Part shown: positions 1 through 13,700 of the stretch, piece after piece
How positions within the stretch are numbered: position 1 is the stretch's first letter
Layout of the letters: every line of letters begins with the position of its first letter
DNA from: Leptobrachium leishanense
Taxonomy: Eukaryota; Chordata; Amphibia; Anura; Megophryidae
Assembly (NCBI GenBank): GCA_009667805.1
Contig: CM019071.1
Location: 44,961,593 to 45,025,592, forward strand
DNA length: 64,000 nt
Direction: 5' to 3'
The notes under the pieces: generated by a model
Database searches by the model: none
Told to the model about the DNA's origin: nothing
The model's input: only the letters and a program-made list of their open reading frames with translations
Program-made: the position numbers and the translations under genes

Positions 1-470
1 CCGTTACATCCCCGAGTGCTAAACTCAACTTGACCGCATTTTGTGCTCAGCAGGTGCAAACGTGATTTGAAGGCACGCTTTATTTTAGGGCCCAGACATA
101 TAATATATCATTTTTTTTTATATATATATATATATATACAATCACACCTCACTTGACCTGGTGGAATGTTAAGAATCGAGGTACAGGTCCAAAGGATCCC
201 TGCCTCTCCTCCCACCGATGCATCGGATTACATTTTAGATGGCCAATGCGCAATGACGCACTGCATTATCATCGCCAAACTTGCTCGCAGTATGGGAAAC
301 TACAATGTACATTTTTGCAGGAACATCGTTCACTTTACAGTTGAAAAGTTGACAATGCTTCTGGTTTAGAACCAAAAAAAAAAAGTTGTTGTTTTCTTCT
401 TTTTATAATTTTACAAATAACATGGTCATGTTTGGTACCATTGCAAAAGCCTCACTTGCCTTGTGAGGTG
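1..470. repeat. Fragment of the TTAA-flanked hairpin element family, plus (TA)n
   Basis: Bases 40-110 match the conserved end of the elements at 11917 and 24268 (the segment around GATTTGAAGG and CCAGACATA). Bases 118-137 are a short TA repeat, and the segment near 420-450 again matches the family. No intact ends are seen. Confidence 0.5.
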
Positions 471-1372
471 TATGAACAGGTAGAGAGAGAGGTGCAAAGA
501 CCCCTGCTCCACTAGCAAAGAGGGGAGTACCAGATATCATGAAGTCATGACATGCTCGCCCCCTAACAGTTGTCCCAATTTCCCAGACACTCTGTCAGCC
601 ATTCTGGGCAGGAGTTTCCTAATTCTAGCCCCTGATCCCTGTATGTGAACTGATCTCGATTGAATTTTGTGTTGTCTCCATCCAACTGACCAGCTGAGAA
701 CTGGCCCACTTCCTATTTAAGGATTGTTCTCCAGCTGGTCATTTGCTCTGTCCTGGGACTCAGTTTGGAGTCAGTACTGCGCATCCAGATTGTATCATGT
801 GATCTAGCCTGCAGGGATCCTATGCTCTAAGCCAGCAGTGTACCAGTGATCTAGTCTGCAGTTTATCCAGCAAATCTACCCTACAGAGTATACTGTGATC
901 TAAGACAGCAGTGCATCCTGTACCGTACCCACATTGTTCAGGTCCAGCTACCTTCAGCTGTGTGGTCTCTGCCCTCCAGAGCCTTCAGCCTTGTACCCTC
1001 CATTTCTGTCTGCCTACATCAAGCCCTGCAACCTGTCTGTCTGCTTTTGTTTCCTCGTTTCCTCCACGTTCCTCGTGTCTCCTAGTCTCTCCATTGTTGT
1101 CAAAGTCCCAGCAACTACATTTCCCATCTTCTGCAGAGGGTTCCTGCTGGTGTGTGTTCAGCCTTCTTCATGTGTTACCTAGCTGCATTACAATAAACCT
1201 ACACCATGCCTTGCCTTTCTCTATGTATCTCTTGCCTGAAAGGTCTGCCATGTCCCATCCTGAGGGTTCCACCATGGCGCATGCAGGGTGCAACCGTTAC
1301 AAGGAGGAAGATAGAGATCATCTAGGTGTGTTTAACAGACTTGTGGTGGAAGTCCTCTGCATATTGTGATTA
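471..1372 (+). mobile_element. LTR-like sequence (unclassified)
   Basis: Pyrimidine-rich unique-looking sequence with a TATTTAA box near 714 and AATAAA near 1191, reminiscent of a retrotransposon LTR. I could not place TG/CA ends, a target-site duplication or a primer-binding site. Confidence 0.25.
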
Positions 1373-1573
1373 AACCTCCATACGGTCCACACATGTCGTC
1401 TTGAGCGTATGGGTTAAATGTATCAGAAGCTCCAGAACTGTTTCATAATAGATCTTTTCATCCCTTCCTAGAAAGCAAAGTGCATGTATTGTAACATATG
1501 GTTTCATCATTCAGTGGAAGCATTCGTAAGCCTAAATTGCTCTGTCTGGAATTCCTCCCCATAAATTATTTAC
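1373..1573 (-). other. Gene A intron 7 remnant, paralogous to gene B and gene C intron 7
   Basis: Matches gene B around 29900-30030 and gene C around 63900-64000, including a shared stretch around GTGCATGTAYTGTAAC. It shows that the duplication included introns. Confidence 0.6.
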
Positions 1574-1761
1574 TTTATAAATGTTGTATCCTCTGAATGT
1601 AATGTCTCTGGTTGTAGCACGGGGCAGTCCAGCAGGAATAATATCTCCAAATCTCTGGATCTCATGGATCACGGCATCTGTATATGGCATCTTATTCCTG
1701 TCCTCCATCGTAGGACAGCGATCTTGTCCTATGACCTGGTCAATCTCTTTGTGGATCTTCT
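1574..1761 (-). CDS. Gene A exon 7
   Basis: 188 bp, acceptor TTCAG, donor GTAAAT, ending in phase 0. It encodes [11 protein letters not shown], the K-helix HEIQR and [13 protein letters not shown]. This is the last exon of gene A in the window. Confidence 0.94.
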
Positions 1762-4700
1762 CTGAAATAAAAATATATAGTGAAACACAATCATCCAATC
1801 ACAATGAAGCATTCTTATTCAGTTACAATTACAAGTACTTATACAGCGCCAACAGATTCCATAATGCTTTACAATGGGGAAGCACAAACAGGAGACGTAC
1901 ATGATACAAGAGAAAAGACAACCCTGCCCGTAGGATAACTGTCCATGTAATACAGCACTTTAAACCAAGTGCTCAGGCAGACATGCCAAGAGCTTACAAT
2001 CTATCTGAAACAAATGTGAGCAGAGGGAAGGTGAAACTGGTGGCCAGAAGAGTATCATAGGGACTGCATGGGAAGGACCAGAAGCTTGGGCTTAGTAAGA
2101 GTAATTAGAGAGAGAAGTGGAGACAGCTGGAAAAGAGAATTCCCAGTTACCCATTCATTTATTCCATTTAAAATTTCTACCTAGGTGTCTTATATACCAG
2201 CGAGACAAACTTTCAGGGACACTATGACTGCTCATTGTAATTTGAGTGGTCACAGTGACCTGTATGTCCTCACTCCTTCTTACCTGAGGTGTCTTGGAGG
2301 GTAATTCAGCCCTCCAAGTGAGGGGGTTTAGCTCTGCCCTGAAACAGAGAGCCCAGATTTCAGCTTCATAGAAATGTTGCCGGAAGGGGCACTCTTGCCC
2401 ACCAATGGCTGAAGGCTTGGTCGAGCATCTTGCCTCCTGCCAGTCATGTGGCATATGCAGCTTGAAAGGAAACCCCAATATGTCAGAATTGGCTGTTGCT
2501 GACGGCAGGGCGCCTTGCTCTGCAAAACTAATTATATATATTCTTTTTATTATTTTTTTTACAATTTGTATTTATTGATTTAAATTTCACAGAGCGACAC
2601 GCCTCCTGTGGTCATCACCTTCCCTGTAAAATTAAACCCGAACATTGCCAAAATTATTGCAAAACATAACCCAAAATTCTTTTTATTCATTTATTTTGTT
2701 ACACAACTTTTTTTTAAATTTCAGAGTTAGGCGCCCTCCTAATATACTAGGTCCCTCTGCACCCCATGCCTACCCATCAATTTGTCTCACTACTCCATCA
2801 ATATCTGTCTATTTGTCTCACTGCCCCTTCCCTGCACTGCTCGGTTACTTTCTCACTTTCCGTTTTCTCTTTTTTATTCCTGAAATCAAAGAAAATGATT
2901 TTAAACAAAATTTTCAGTAGATTTTCAACATTTCACATTTCAGAACAGTAATTTTCCTTGTTTCCACTCATTATTTGTATATGTATTGTTTGGGTTTTTT
3001 TGGTGGATGTTGACGAGTGCTCCTGATTTCTTTGCCTACCACCTGTCACAGTCCCCGTCGGCGGTGGCGCAAAGGCATGTCTTGAAATCGCCTGGGCAGT
3101 GCTTGTAAAGTGCTGACTTGTGCTGATGACTTTTCCTGCTGCACATGATCACCAGACTCCTGCTCCCAATTTAAGGGTGGAACACCCTTTACTAGATGCT
3201 TCTGCATTATTCCATTCACCAGTTCCCTGCTGACCATTGTGCTCCACACTACTCCTAGAAGCTCCTACTTTGCCTCACCCTCTGTTGCTGGATTTCATGG
3301 TTAGAAACTCTGCTTTGGATTTAGACCATACTGTTGCCCACCTTGACCCTTTGCATGAACTTGAATACGCCACCTGGATTACCCGTTTGCTACTGTGCTG
3401 GATCCCCCCTCTTCCTATACCCATCATCACCCTTTGCACTCCTGGACCTTGCCCATCGTTCCTCCTGGTCCTCAGTCCTCTCCCATTGTTCTGTCTGTTT
3501 CCGGGTAAGACTCACTGTGTTGTGTTTCCTGAATTCTGTTTATATTTGTAGTCAGCCCGCTTCATGTCCTGCTCCTCTGTGTCTGCTTACAGGATTCAGT
3601 TCCAGTTTTCCCCACCTCTCTTGTCCTGTCTGCTTGGTCTGTCCTGTTGTTTATTCATCTGGCCTGTTCCTGTGTTAATCAGTTAACAGTTGTTATTAGG
3701 GATGTGCGTTTCGGGTTTCGGAATTTCGGAATTTTCACGAAATTTCCCGATTCGTGTTTTCGGATGCGGCCGAATTTCCGAAAAATTTTAGATCCGAAAA
3801 TTTCAGATCCGAAATGTTTTCCGAGCCGAAACGAAATATTTTCGGATTTTTCGAATGGACTTGAAATGTGTCAAACGAGGAGAACAGATGTTCCGAAAAA
3901 CGAAAATTTTCCGAAAAACGAAAATTTTCCGAAAAACGAAAATTTTCCGAAAAACAAAAATTTTGTAAAAACGAAAATTTTCTGAAAAACGAAAATTTTT
4001 CGAAAAAACGAAAAGTCGATACAAAAAACGGGCAAAATGACACTAAAAATACGAAAAATGGTCGATATTCCGAAAAATGTGCAATTCCGAAAAACGAAAA
4101 TTTTCTGAAATTACGAAAAGTCGATACAAAAACCGAGCACAGTGACACGAAAATACCAAAAACGGTCGAAATTCCGAAAAAAAAATGTACCCGAAAAACG
4201 GGCCAAATCGAATCGAATCCGAAATCGGTCGAAACGAGCCGAATCGAAAAGTTTAAAAATCCGAAAAATCAAACTGAATCGAACCGAAAAAAAAATCGGT
4301 GCACAAGCCTAGTTGTTATACCTTATCCAGTGCCACCCCCCAATTGGCGCTTCCTTGTGTTCCTCGTAATAAACCTTATTTGTTTACCCCACATTGCTGC
4401 CCCGCGACACTCTGTCACCACATCCTGGGCCTTGCCGCCCCGTGACACGTTCCTGAGATGTAAATCTGGCCATAGCTGAGGGAGTGCGGTGCCGGGTAAA
4501 AGATTAGCTTTTTAATATACTCCAACAGTAAAAAAAAGGAGAGGGGAAGCAGAGGAGGTAGAGAGGGGTTACCGATGATTCCCACCCTCGCCCTCTGCAT
4601 TTTAACCCCAGAGACCCCTTTATTTGGAAAACAAACTGCAATCTCTAATCGTTGTTACTCAGTAACGATACCTTGTATCTCAGGGTACTTGAGAATAATC

Positions 4701-7700
4701 TGGAATCCATATCGCAGAGTCATGCTCGAGGTCTCGGTGCCGGCAAAGAACAAATCTCTGATCGTTCCCAACAAATTCTCTTCTTGGAACTCCGAGCCGG
4801 GATTACTTTTTTCCTGGGAAAGGATTTGTAAACTTTCTTAGACGTTTAGATATGGCAACATTTCTGAAACAAAACAATTTCTTAATGTCAGAGCCCCACC
4901 TCCTCCATCTTCATCAGGAAGCAGTCTGTGAGGTCCCGCGGGCAGTTTGGATCCAGTGTCTCACGATGTGTTTGCACAATGTTCTTCAGAAACTCTCTCA
5001 GTCTGTTAAAAGTTGCAAAGACTTCTTGGTGTGGACCAGGAAGACGATGGAGGAGATTAGGGGCCACCTGAAGAATCTGTGAAGAGATGGTTCATTTGTT
5101 TAAAGGATAGAACAATACAAACAAATACTATATAATGTCCATTCAGGATAACATAGATGATGAGGTTATTTGGGTTCTTTGGGTTGAGAAAAGAAGCCAC
5201 TGTTCTAAATGATTGGCCCCTACCATGGATGTCACACTCTGACCTCTCAGATGCCGATGACCTACATGGTATATTTACCATTTATAGACAATATTAACCC
5301 TTAGCACTTCAGTGCAGACGATGCTGTCTTTGAAGCAGATGGGCCTAAACGGCACATGGTGCCATAGCACGCCCTGTGGCTTTCTGTCACTCCTATGGCC
5401 CACCTTCCTTCCTTAGGCAGTCCCTGTGGAGCCAGTGACTTTGATCGACCCACTAGGAAGGGTGGTGGGCCTTTGTTTGCAAAAGTACCACAAGAGGGCA
5501 CCTTTCTGTGTTTTTACAGCGCAAGGAAGGTGTCTGTAGGGACTTGCCCACTTTAATTATAAATCCGGCCCTATGTTTCACAGTTTGCTATAACATTATT
5601 GCCATCTTTAATCACCAAAATCTTAACTAATGGCGGCACATCATGGGGTCCTCACTAGGGATGAGCTGTTCGGTTCGATCGGTTCGGAGTTCGCATCGAA
5701 CATAGCCTGTTCGCTGGTTCGCGAACTACGAACATTTCCACGTGTTCGCCGCGTGTTCGCCCACAATGCACCACAATGGACCACAATGCACTTTTCCACT
5801 GGCCTGAAGCTTGTAATTGGCTACAGCCTTGCACCTGACCACAGGTCAGGTGCAAGACAGGTTCAACACTATGCCAATCACGGCTCAGAGTCCTGATTGG
5901 GCAAATTTTGCACAATCATGGGCTCACATAGCTAAGTCCCGCAGCACACTATATAAGGCTTCCACACAGCGCATCTGCACGCGTTTGAGAGGAGATTTCA
6001 TAGGAGATTGTTAGTGTGTGTTCTTACTGCCAGTCTGCCACGCTACTGGTGGGGTCTGGGGGGGTCTCATTTCTACATAACATCTGGGGATTGTTGTAAT
6101 CTTTGTGCTCAGTCCCAGCAACTATTTCGGGGGCTCAGTAATTTCTGCAAAATATTTGGGAATTGAGGTGATCTGTGTCTTGTGACTCACTGCCAGTGCC
6201 ACGCAGTATTTTGGGGGTCACTAATTTCTACAAAATATCTGGGACTTGAGGTGATCTGTGTCTTGTGACTCACTGCCAGTACCACGCAGTATTCTGGGGG
6301 TCAGTAATTTCTACAAAATATTTGTGAATTGTTATAATCCGTGTGTTCTCACTGGCTGCCACCCATCAGGAGGCCTCACTGATATATAGGAGGTTTCTGA
6401 GACTTGTAATCTGTGTCTTCTCACTGCCACCCATCAGGGGGTCACACTGATTTATAGGAGGTTTCTGAGACTTGTAATCTGTGTCTTCTCTCTGCCAGCT
6501 ATCAGGGGGTCCCACATACTTCTAGCAGATTTATGCGAATTGTAATTTGTGGCTTCTCAATGCCACCCATCAGGGGGTCTCACTGATTTATAGGAGGTTT
6601 CTGGGAATTGTAATCTGTGTCTTGTCACTGGCTGTCAGCTATCAGGGTGTCTCACTGAGTTATACCAGAGTTCTGTAAATCTTTAATTTTTATAACAGAG
6701 TTGAATCAGAGTTCTGTATATATTTAATCTATATATCACTCACCATGTCTGAAAGAACAAAAAGGACAGGCAGATGCTCCCAGACACAGATAAGAGGGCA
6801 AGCAGCCCCTGTGTCGGGAGGCTGTGCCTCTGGTCATGGTGGACGTGGTGCAGCCTCTGCAGGGGCACGCTTGTCCTTTCTAACTGGTGCTGGCCGTCTT
6901 CTTAAGCAGCAGCAACATACTGAGGATTTGGTGGATTGACTAACCAGGCCATCCTCATCCTCCGAGTCCTCTGCCAGCCAGGCTTGTAGTGCTTTACAGT
7001 CCACCTCAGCTGCCAAAGCATCTAATGCAGCCTCCATGTCCACAGCTACTCCTGCCGTAGCCTCGCTATCACACACGGAGGAGTCAGCTGAATTGTTTGA
7101 CTACAATGAGAGTGACATGCTGCTTGAGGATGCGCAGCAAGTACAGCGCTCTGATTCAATCTCTGAGGTTGAGTAAGGGAGTATAATCAACCTAGAGGAA
7201 GGGGGTGCCAGTGGTGACACACGAATAACTGGCACTCATGTTGCCCCAGCAGCTGCAGCATACTGCCAAGTTGGCTCCAGTGACGAGGAGATAGGGGATG
7301 ATGATGACAATGATGATGAGGTAACTGACTCCACCTGGGTGCCTGATCGAACAGAGGAGTCAAGTGAGGAGGAGGAGGAGGCACAACTCACTAACTCAGC
7401 GCCCCACTACCTGTCCTCACTAATCACCAAATACACCCCAGCCCGCTCCCTAAGGTCAAACAGTGACCTGCGCCTAGCTTCTTCCCGCATCACCTCTTCC
7501 CATGATAGACTGCAGGACTTCACACGCGCAGCCCCCACTCTCTGGAACGCTCTCCCTCGTACTGTCAGACTTTCCCCTAACTTCTCTTCCTTCAAACGCT
7601 CTCATAAAACGTTCCTATTAAGGGAAGCCTACCACCCAACTCACTGACACAACCATCAATCACTCTCACCTTACAGTCCTCTCCTCCTGTTTCCAACCCC

Positions 7701-10700
7701 AACCCTCCTAGATTGTGAGTTCCTACGGGAATAGGGCCCTCATCTCCTCCGGTACTGTTTGTCAAATGTTGTTCAATGTATTGTAACCCTGTCTATACTG
7801 TGCTTATTGTACAGCGCTGCGGAATATGCTGGCGCTTTATAAATAAAGAATAATAATAAAGAATAATAATAATAACAAACACGAGGCACAACATCCTCTA
7901 TGACCAACCGTAGCACTAGCCAGTCCAAGGCTTCAGATGTCAGAGCTGCTCCGGTGCAGAGTGCTGTTGTCTCAAAGCACACATGCAGGAACTCTTCTGT
8001 CTGGGAGTTCTTGAAGAAATGTGCAGCAGACCCCACCGTTGCTATTTGTAATCTATGTCAGATGAGGCTCAAGCGTCGGAAAAACAATGGAAGCTTGGGT
8101 ATCACGTGCTTGAGGCGACATATGACCTCCTGCCACACATCCCGTTGGTGCAAAACTTTGCCTAGGTCCTCCTCCTCATCATCTGTCTCTACCCCCACTG
8201 TATGTCCTGCCATGTCATTGCCTACAACCTCCACTGACAGGGATGATGCTACAGTAATGGATGTACCAGGTCCTTCCTCACAATGTGACAGCATCCCATC
8301 AGCTGAAGATTTACGCAGTCAGATTCCGTTGTCCCAGCTGCTGCAGTGTTAGAAAAAATATAGTCCCAACCATCCCCAAGCACAGCGTCTAAATGCCAGC
8401 TTAGCAAAATTACTCGCATTACAGCTGCTGCCTTTCCAGCTGGTGGACTCTTCTCTCTTCCGTGAATTTGCTGAATGTGCTTTACCACAGTGGCAGGTTC
8501 CAAAACGCCATTACTTTTCACGGAAGGCCATTCCAGCACTATACCAGCACCTGGAAGACAATGTTATCGAGTCATTGGGAAAGGCAGTCAGCAGCAAGGT
8601 GCATGTCACTTTAGACACGTGGTCCAGCAAGCAGGACAGGGTCGTTACATTTCCTTCATGGCACACTGGGTAACTCTGATTGCAGCTGGGAGGGATCCAA
8701 GACGGGGCTCTGTGCTGGAGCTTGTTCATCCACCATGCCTCCAGAAAGCTGCTTGTATGAGGTCTGTCTGCTCCACCACCACCTCTCCCTCTTCCTCCTC
8801 CTTTTTCTGTGTCTCTGGCAAAGTGGCAGTTAAACCGACGCCTGACAGGGTCTACGCAATGGCTCAAGCAAAAAGATGCCATACTGTGCTTGAGCTGGTT
8901 TGTTTAGGGGACAGGAGCCACACCGGGCCAGAAATTCTGTCAGCTCTGCAGGGGCAGGTGCAGAGATGGTTAACACCACGCCAGCTTCAGCTGGGAATGA
9001 TCGTCTGTGATAATGGCAGCAACCTTCTCTCCGCCCTACGCAAGGGGAAATTGACGCATGTACCATGCCTAGCACACATCCTAAATCTAATCTAATGTAA
9101 CAGCGTTTCCTAACCAAGTACCCAGGGCTGGCAGAGCTTCTCAGCCAGGCCAGAAAAGTCTGCAGCCACTTCAGACGGTCATTCCCAGGAAGCGTTCGCC
9201 TGGCAGAAATTCAAAGAGAATTCCACCTTCCCACAAACCGTCTGATCTGTGACATGCCCACCATGTGGAACTCAACATTAGCAATGCTGCAGTGTCTGCA
9301 CAAGAAGCAGAGGGCCATCAACGAGTACCTGTGTAAGTATGGCACAAGGACAGGTTCAGGTCAACTTGTTTTTTTTTTCCCCCGCAGTGGCTGATGATGA
9401 AGGATGCATGCACTGTACTGTCACCATTTGAGGAGGCAACGAGGATGGTGAGCAGGGACAGTGCATGCATCAGTGACACAATTCCTTTAGTGTTCCTGCT
9501 GGAGCACACTCTGCGGGGAATTATAGATGTGGCTCTAGAGTATTTAAGTAGTGGGGGCATTGAAGGTGGGGATTCCTCAAGGGAGGGTTTTGTGTGCCCA
9601 GAAACAAAAGAGCTAGTGCGTGGCTGGGAGGAGGAAGTGCACGATATGGTCATCCTCAATGACCAGGAAAACTCGGAAGCTAATGCCACCTCCAACCTAC
9701 GCTGCATGGGCTCCCTTAACCAGAAAAGCCTGCTAAAGGACGCCAGGATTCGTGCTATCAAGGAGAGGGATCATTACTGATTGGCAAGCCTTCTTGATCC
9801 ACGATACAAGGGTAAAGTTGCAGAGCTCATCCTACCTGCACGGAGGGAGCATAGGATGAAAAAACTTGAGGACGCTCTAAAGCAACACTTGTGTAACATC
9901 TTTCCTGTCAGTGCCTGACTCGTAGGTTACCAAGTGCTGACACATGTGCTTCTGATGCTGAGGATGATCAGAGGAATAGTCTGATGCTGACGTAACGGAA
10001 TAGATCAGGGATGTCTTCTGCATTCACGAAACCTCCAGCACTGAACTCTTCCACAATAGCACAAAAGGGTTACGGTGTGAATGCACTTGCTGCCATGAAA
10101 GGCACACTATTTGACTGCTAGACATGTGCATTCATTTTAGTACTAAAACAATTTAGTCAGAATTTTGGCATAATTTAGTTTTCGAATGACTCAAGAGATA
10201 CGAAACTGCTCAGTACAAAAAACGAAAGAAACTAAAATGAAATGCACTACATTTTAGTTTCAGTCCTTTTTGTGATTTTACATTGATGAGTGAAGGAGAC
10301 CAGCAATGAAGAGCGCAACATCGCTCTCCCCTGCTTTTATATTCCTGTGTCTCCCCCACAGAGATACAAAGTTTAAGTAAAAGTTCCCTTTCCCGTGCTG
10401 GATAAGTATTGCATTCCGAAGTTCTGCACCCTCCACATGCCAATGCAGTAGGATGTTGTATGTATACAGAGAGGGGCATTAATTAATGCAGGTGGATGTT
10501 GTATACATTATACACAGAGGGGTATTATTTAATGCAGGAGGATGTTATCTACATTATAGAGAGAGGGGTATTAATTAATGCCGGAGGATGTTCTATACTT
10601 TATAACATTATACAGAGAGGAGACTCTTTTTTTAGCCCTTTAAATCCAGTGGCTGTGAGCGCTGAGATCGGCTGCTTGTTATATTATCTCTCAGTACAAT

Positions 10701-13700
10701 GTATCAGTCTCAGCTGTTACAGTAACTGACCGTAACAGCGCTCAGAGTTTCAGTAAAACAAGGAAATAATATTGTTCTAACCTCATATATAAAAATATTA
10801 TTTACTAGTTTTACTGAAACTCTGAGCCCTGTGATGAGCAGCAGTCAGTTACTGTAACAGCTTTGCCTGACACATTTTGCTGAGACTGAGAGATACTGTA
10901 ACAAGCAGCGATCTCAGCCCTCTGGAGGAGCCACTACAATAGTAATTGTATCCACTGGTTTTTGGATGAATTAAATTAGTTTTCATACTAAAGAACTGAA
11001 AATGAATTTCTTTAGCAACTAAATAAATTGCATTTTAGGACTAATCCATTAGTTCAAAACTAAATTTTGTGCTGTGCACATGTCTATTGGCTTCCTGTGC
11101 CAGATTTATATCATTTTAATTTTTTGAACCGCAGGGTGGACCTGCACTCTTCCACAATACCACAAAAGGGTTACGGTGTGAAGGCACTTGCTGCCATGAA
11201 AGGCTCAATATCTGGGTGCACTGACGCCCATTACCAGATTCATATCTTTTTAATATAGGAAAGCAAGGTCCACCCCTGCACTCTTCCACAATACTACAGA
11301 GGGGTTACTGTATGATAGTACTTGCTGGCCTGGCAGTCTGCCACCAAAAAGCACAATATTTGGGTGCACTGATGCCCATTACCAGATTCATATCTTTTTA
11401 ATATAGGATCGCAAGGTTCACCCCTGCACTCTTCCACAATACTACAGAGGGGTTACTGTATGATGGCACTTGCTGGCCTGGCACCAAAGGCACAATATTT
11501 GGGTGCACTGCCACTGACGCCTATATCAGATTCATATCCTCAGAGGTTTTACTGTGTGACGGCACTGTTGCCGACGCTAAAGGCCCAATTTAAAAGCACC
11601 TATTGTTACTTTCATCCAAAGCCTGCATAAGTTTCACAATAATTTAGCCAAAAAATCACTAAACTTTTTCTGCGTGTCTGAAAAGGTCTCCTCTTTTCAT
11701 ACAGACTGCCGCCCCAAGCAGTTGTTTTGGATAGATTAAAGGAAAAGCATTTACCGTCACTTGAAACGTCATTTTTTTGTTTTTAAATGTTTCTATACAT
11801 CCTAGAAATCCGCCACTTCACGGGCAGGTTATGGGACCTCCTAGGCACGATATTTGAAGGAATTTTTCATTTTTATTTTTAACCCTTTTTTCATGGAAAA
11901 CTCACTGTCCCTTTAACCCTTTCGCTGCTGAGGCTTTTCCCGCCCCTATGCTGAGGTCATTTTTACCTGTTTTGCGCATCATGTTTAAACGTGTTTTGAA
12001 GGCTTATTTTAGTATATGAACCAGACATATTATATATCGTTCTTTCCGTCAGACTCAGTAGATTCATAATATGTCATTATTATATGTATACGTTATGTCA
12101 TGTCTGTATATTATAACAAAAAATGCAATAAAATATGTATTTTCAATAATTTACAATGTGTAAAGTGTTTTTTTCCACATTTTAACATGCGAGCAATTGC
12201 GGTTATATTTTGCATGGGGTGCGCTTGTTAAAAAAATTAGAGATGGGGTCTCGTTACATTTTTTTTTGGGGAAAATGACACTATTTTTAACAAACGCACC
12301 GCATACAAAAATCGTTAGTGCAGCATCATTGTTCACATTATAATTGAAATGGGAACACTATTGCTGCATTAACAAACCAAAAAAAAAAAAAAAAGTGTTT
12401 ATTTATTTTTTTTAATTTTTTTTATTTTTATTTTTCATTTTTTTTTTTTTTTTTACAAAATTTTTCACTTTCATGTTTGGTAACGTTGGAACGGCCATGC
12501 TCTGGCCGATCCAACCATACCAAAATTTAACCCCTAGCTGCCACAGATCGGGAGATAGGGAGTTCATTGGAACTCCCTATCTCCACAGTTGGTGGCAGTT
12601 AGGGGTTAAGTCTAGGACTGGCGTCATCGTGCTACGCACGATGACGCCAGTCCTCTGGGGAGTTCCCAGAGGCTTGGCCGACATCCAAGATGTCGGCCAG
12701 CTCCGGAAAGGATCGCGAACCGGCGCTTTTCAGCGCCGATTCGCGATCCAGCTCCCCAGGGGTTAATGCCAGGCATCATTTGGAAGGGCAGGCTGTGCCC
12801 TTCCAAATGATGCCTGGGTTAACCCCCTGTGCGCCGCCGATCGGGAGGGAGAGAGGTCCGAAGGACCTCCCCCCTCCCTTTCAGGCGCCTCCTCCGCACA
12901 TGCGGGGGGGGGGCGCCTGAATTAGGTGTCATCGCGCCCCCGCGATGACACCTAATTCTGGCGGCTGCTGGTCCGGATGCCGGGCTGACATCCAGGATGT
13001 CAGCCCGCACCGGAGGGGAGAGCGATCGGCCGGAACCCGGCCGAACGCTGACCCCGATGGGAGGACGCGCTCAGCGCGTCCTCCGCATACCAGCGGGACT
13101 GCTGAGGATGCGCTGAGCGCGTCCTCAGCAGCGAAGTGGTTAAAAAATTTTTTTTAAAAAACTTTTTGTCCTTGTTTCCTGTCCCCCAGGGCACTACCTG
13201 GACCCCCATACACCTTTTATGGCAAATATCTAGCATATATGCCCTCTTGGAGGGCACTCTAAAAATCAAATTTTCAGTCCCTTTGACTTGTATGGAATTC
13301 GAGTTTGAATCCGAACAATTGAAAAGTTCGAGCGCGAACCGAACTCAGGGGTGTTCAGCTCTTCCCTAGTCCTCACCTGTCCAGTCCTCGAATTTAACTG
13401 TTTGAAGATGTCTCGAATGTTTGCTAGAAGGGCTTTGTAATCATCATCTTCGTAGTCGTATCTCTCTCCGAACACAATAGAGCAAATGACGTTGGACACG
13501 GCCTGTCCCAGCAGTGGAACCGGGTCAAATGGGGCGTCTGTCACGATACATTTTGAAGGTTTCAGTCCATAACATTATCAAATAAAGTTCATTACATTAT
13601 CTCCATCAGTTATTAAAAAGATGAATATGCAACATCTCAAACATAACAAACAATAATCACGACAATAAATTCAGTGAAGATTAGTCATTTGTAAACATAC

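Larger units (their letters stand above)
5656..13368 (+). mobile_element. hAT1: 7.7 kb hAT transposon in gene A intron 4, 8-bp TSD GTCCTCAC
   Basis: Terminal inverted repeats begin TAGGGATGAGC (left) and end in GAGC..TCCCTA form (right). Perfect TSDs lie at 5648-5655 and 13369-13376. It carries a broken BED-finger hAT transposase (6745-9950), a LINE fragment (7388-7882), a second hAT element (10119-11086) and a TTAA-flanked element (11917-13139). Without it, intron 4 would be about 580 bp. The TSD coincides with the first 8 nt of the intron. Confidence 0.92.

Noticed and set aside
911..1369. 152-codon frame as a gene
   Set aside because: Pyrimidine-rich LTR-like sequence, composition typical of non-coding DNA, no recognisable domain.
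3735..4479. Open frames of 137 and 203 codons on opposite strands
   Set aside because: Low-complexity CGAAAATTTTC repeats within a hAT MITE generate Phe- and Lys/Asn-rich translations on both strands.
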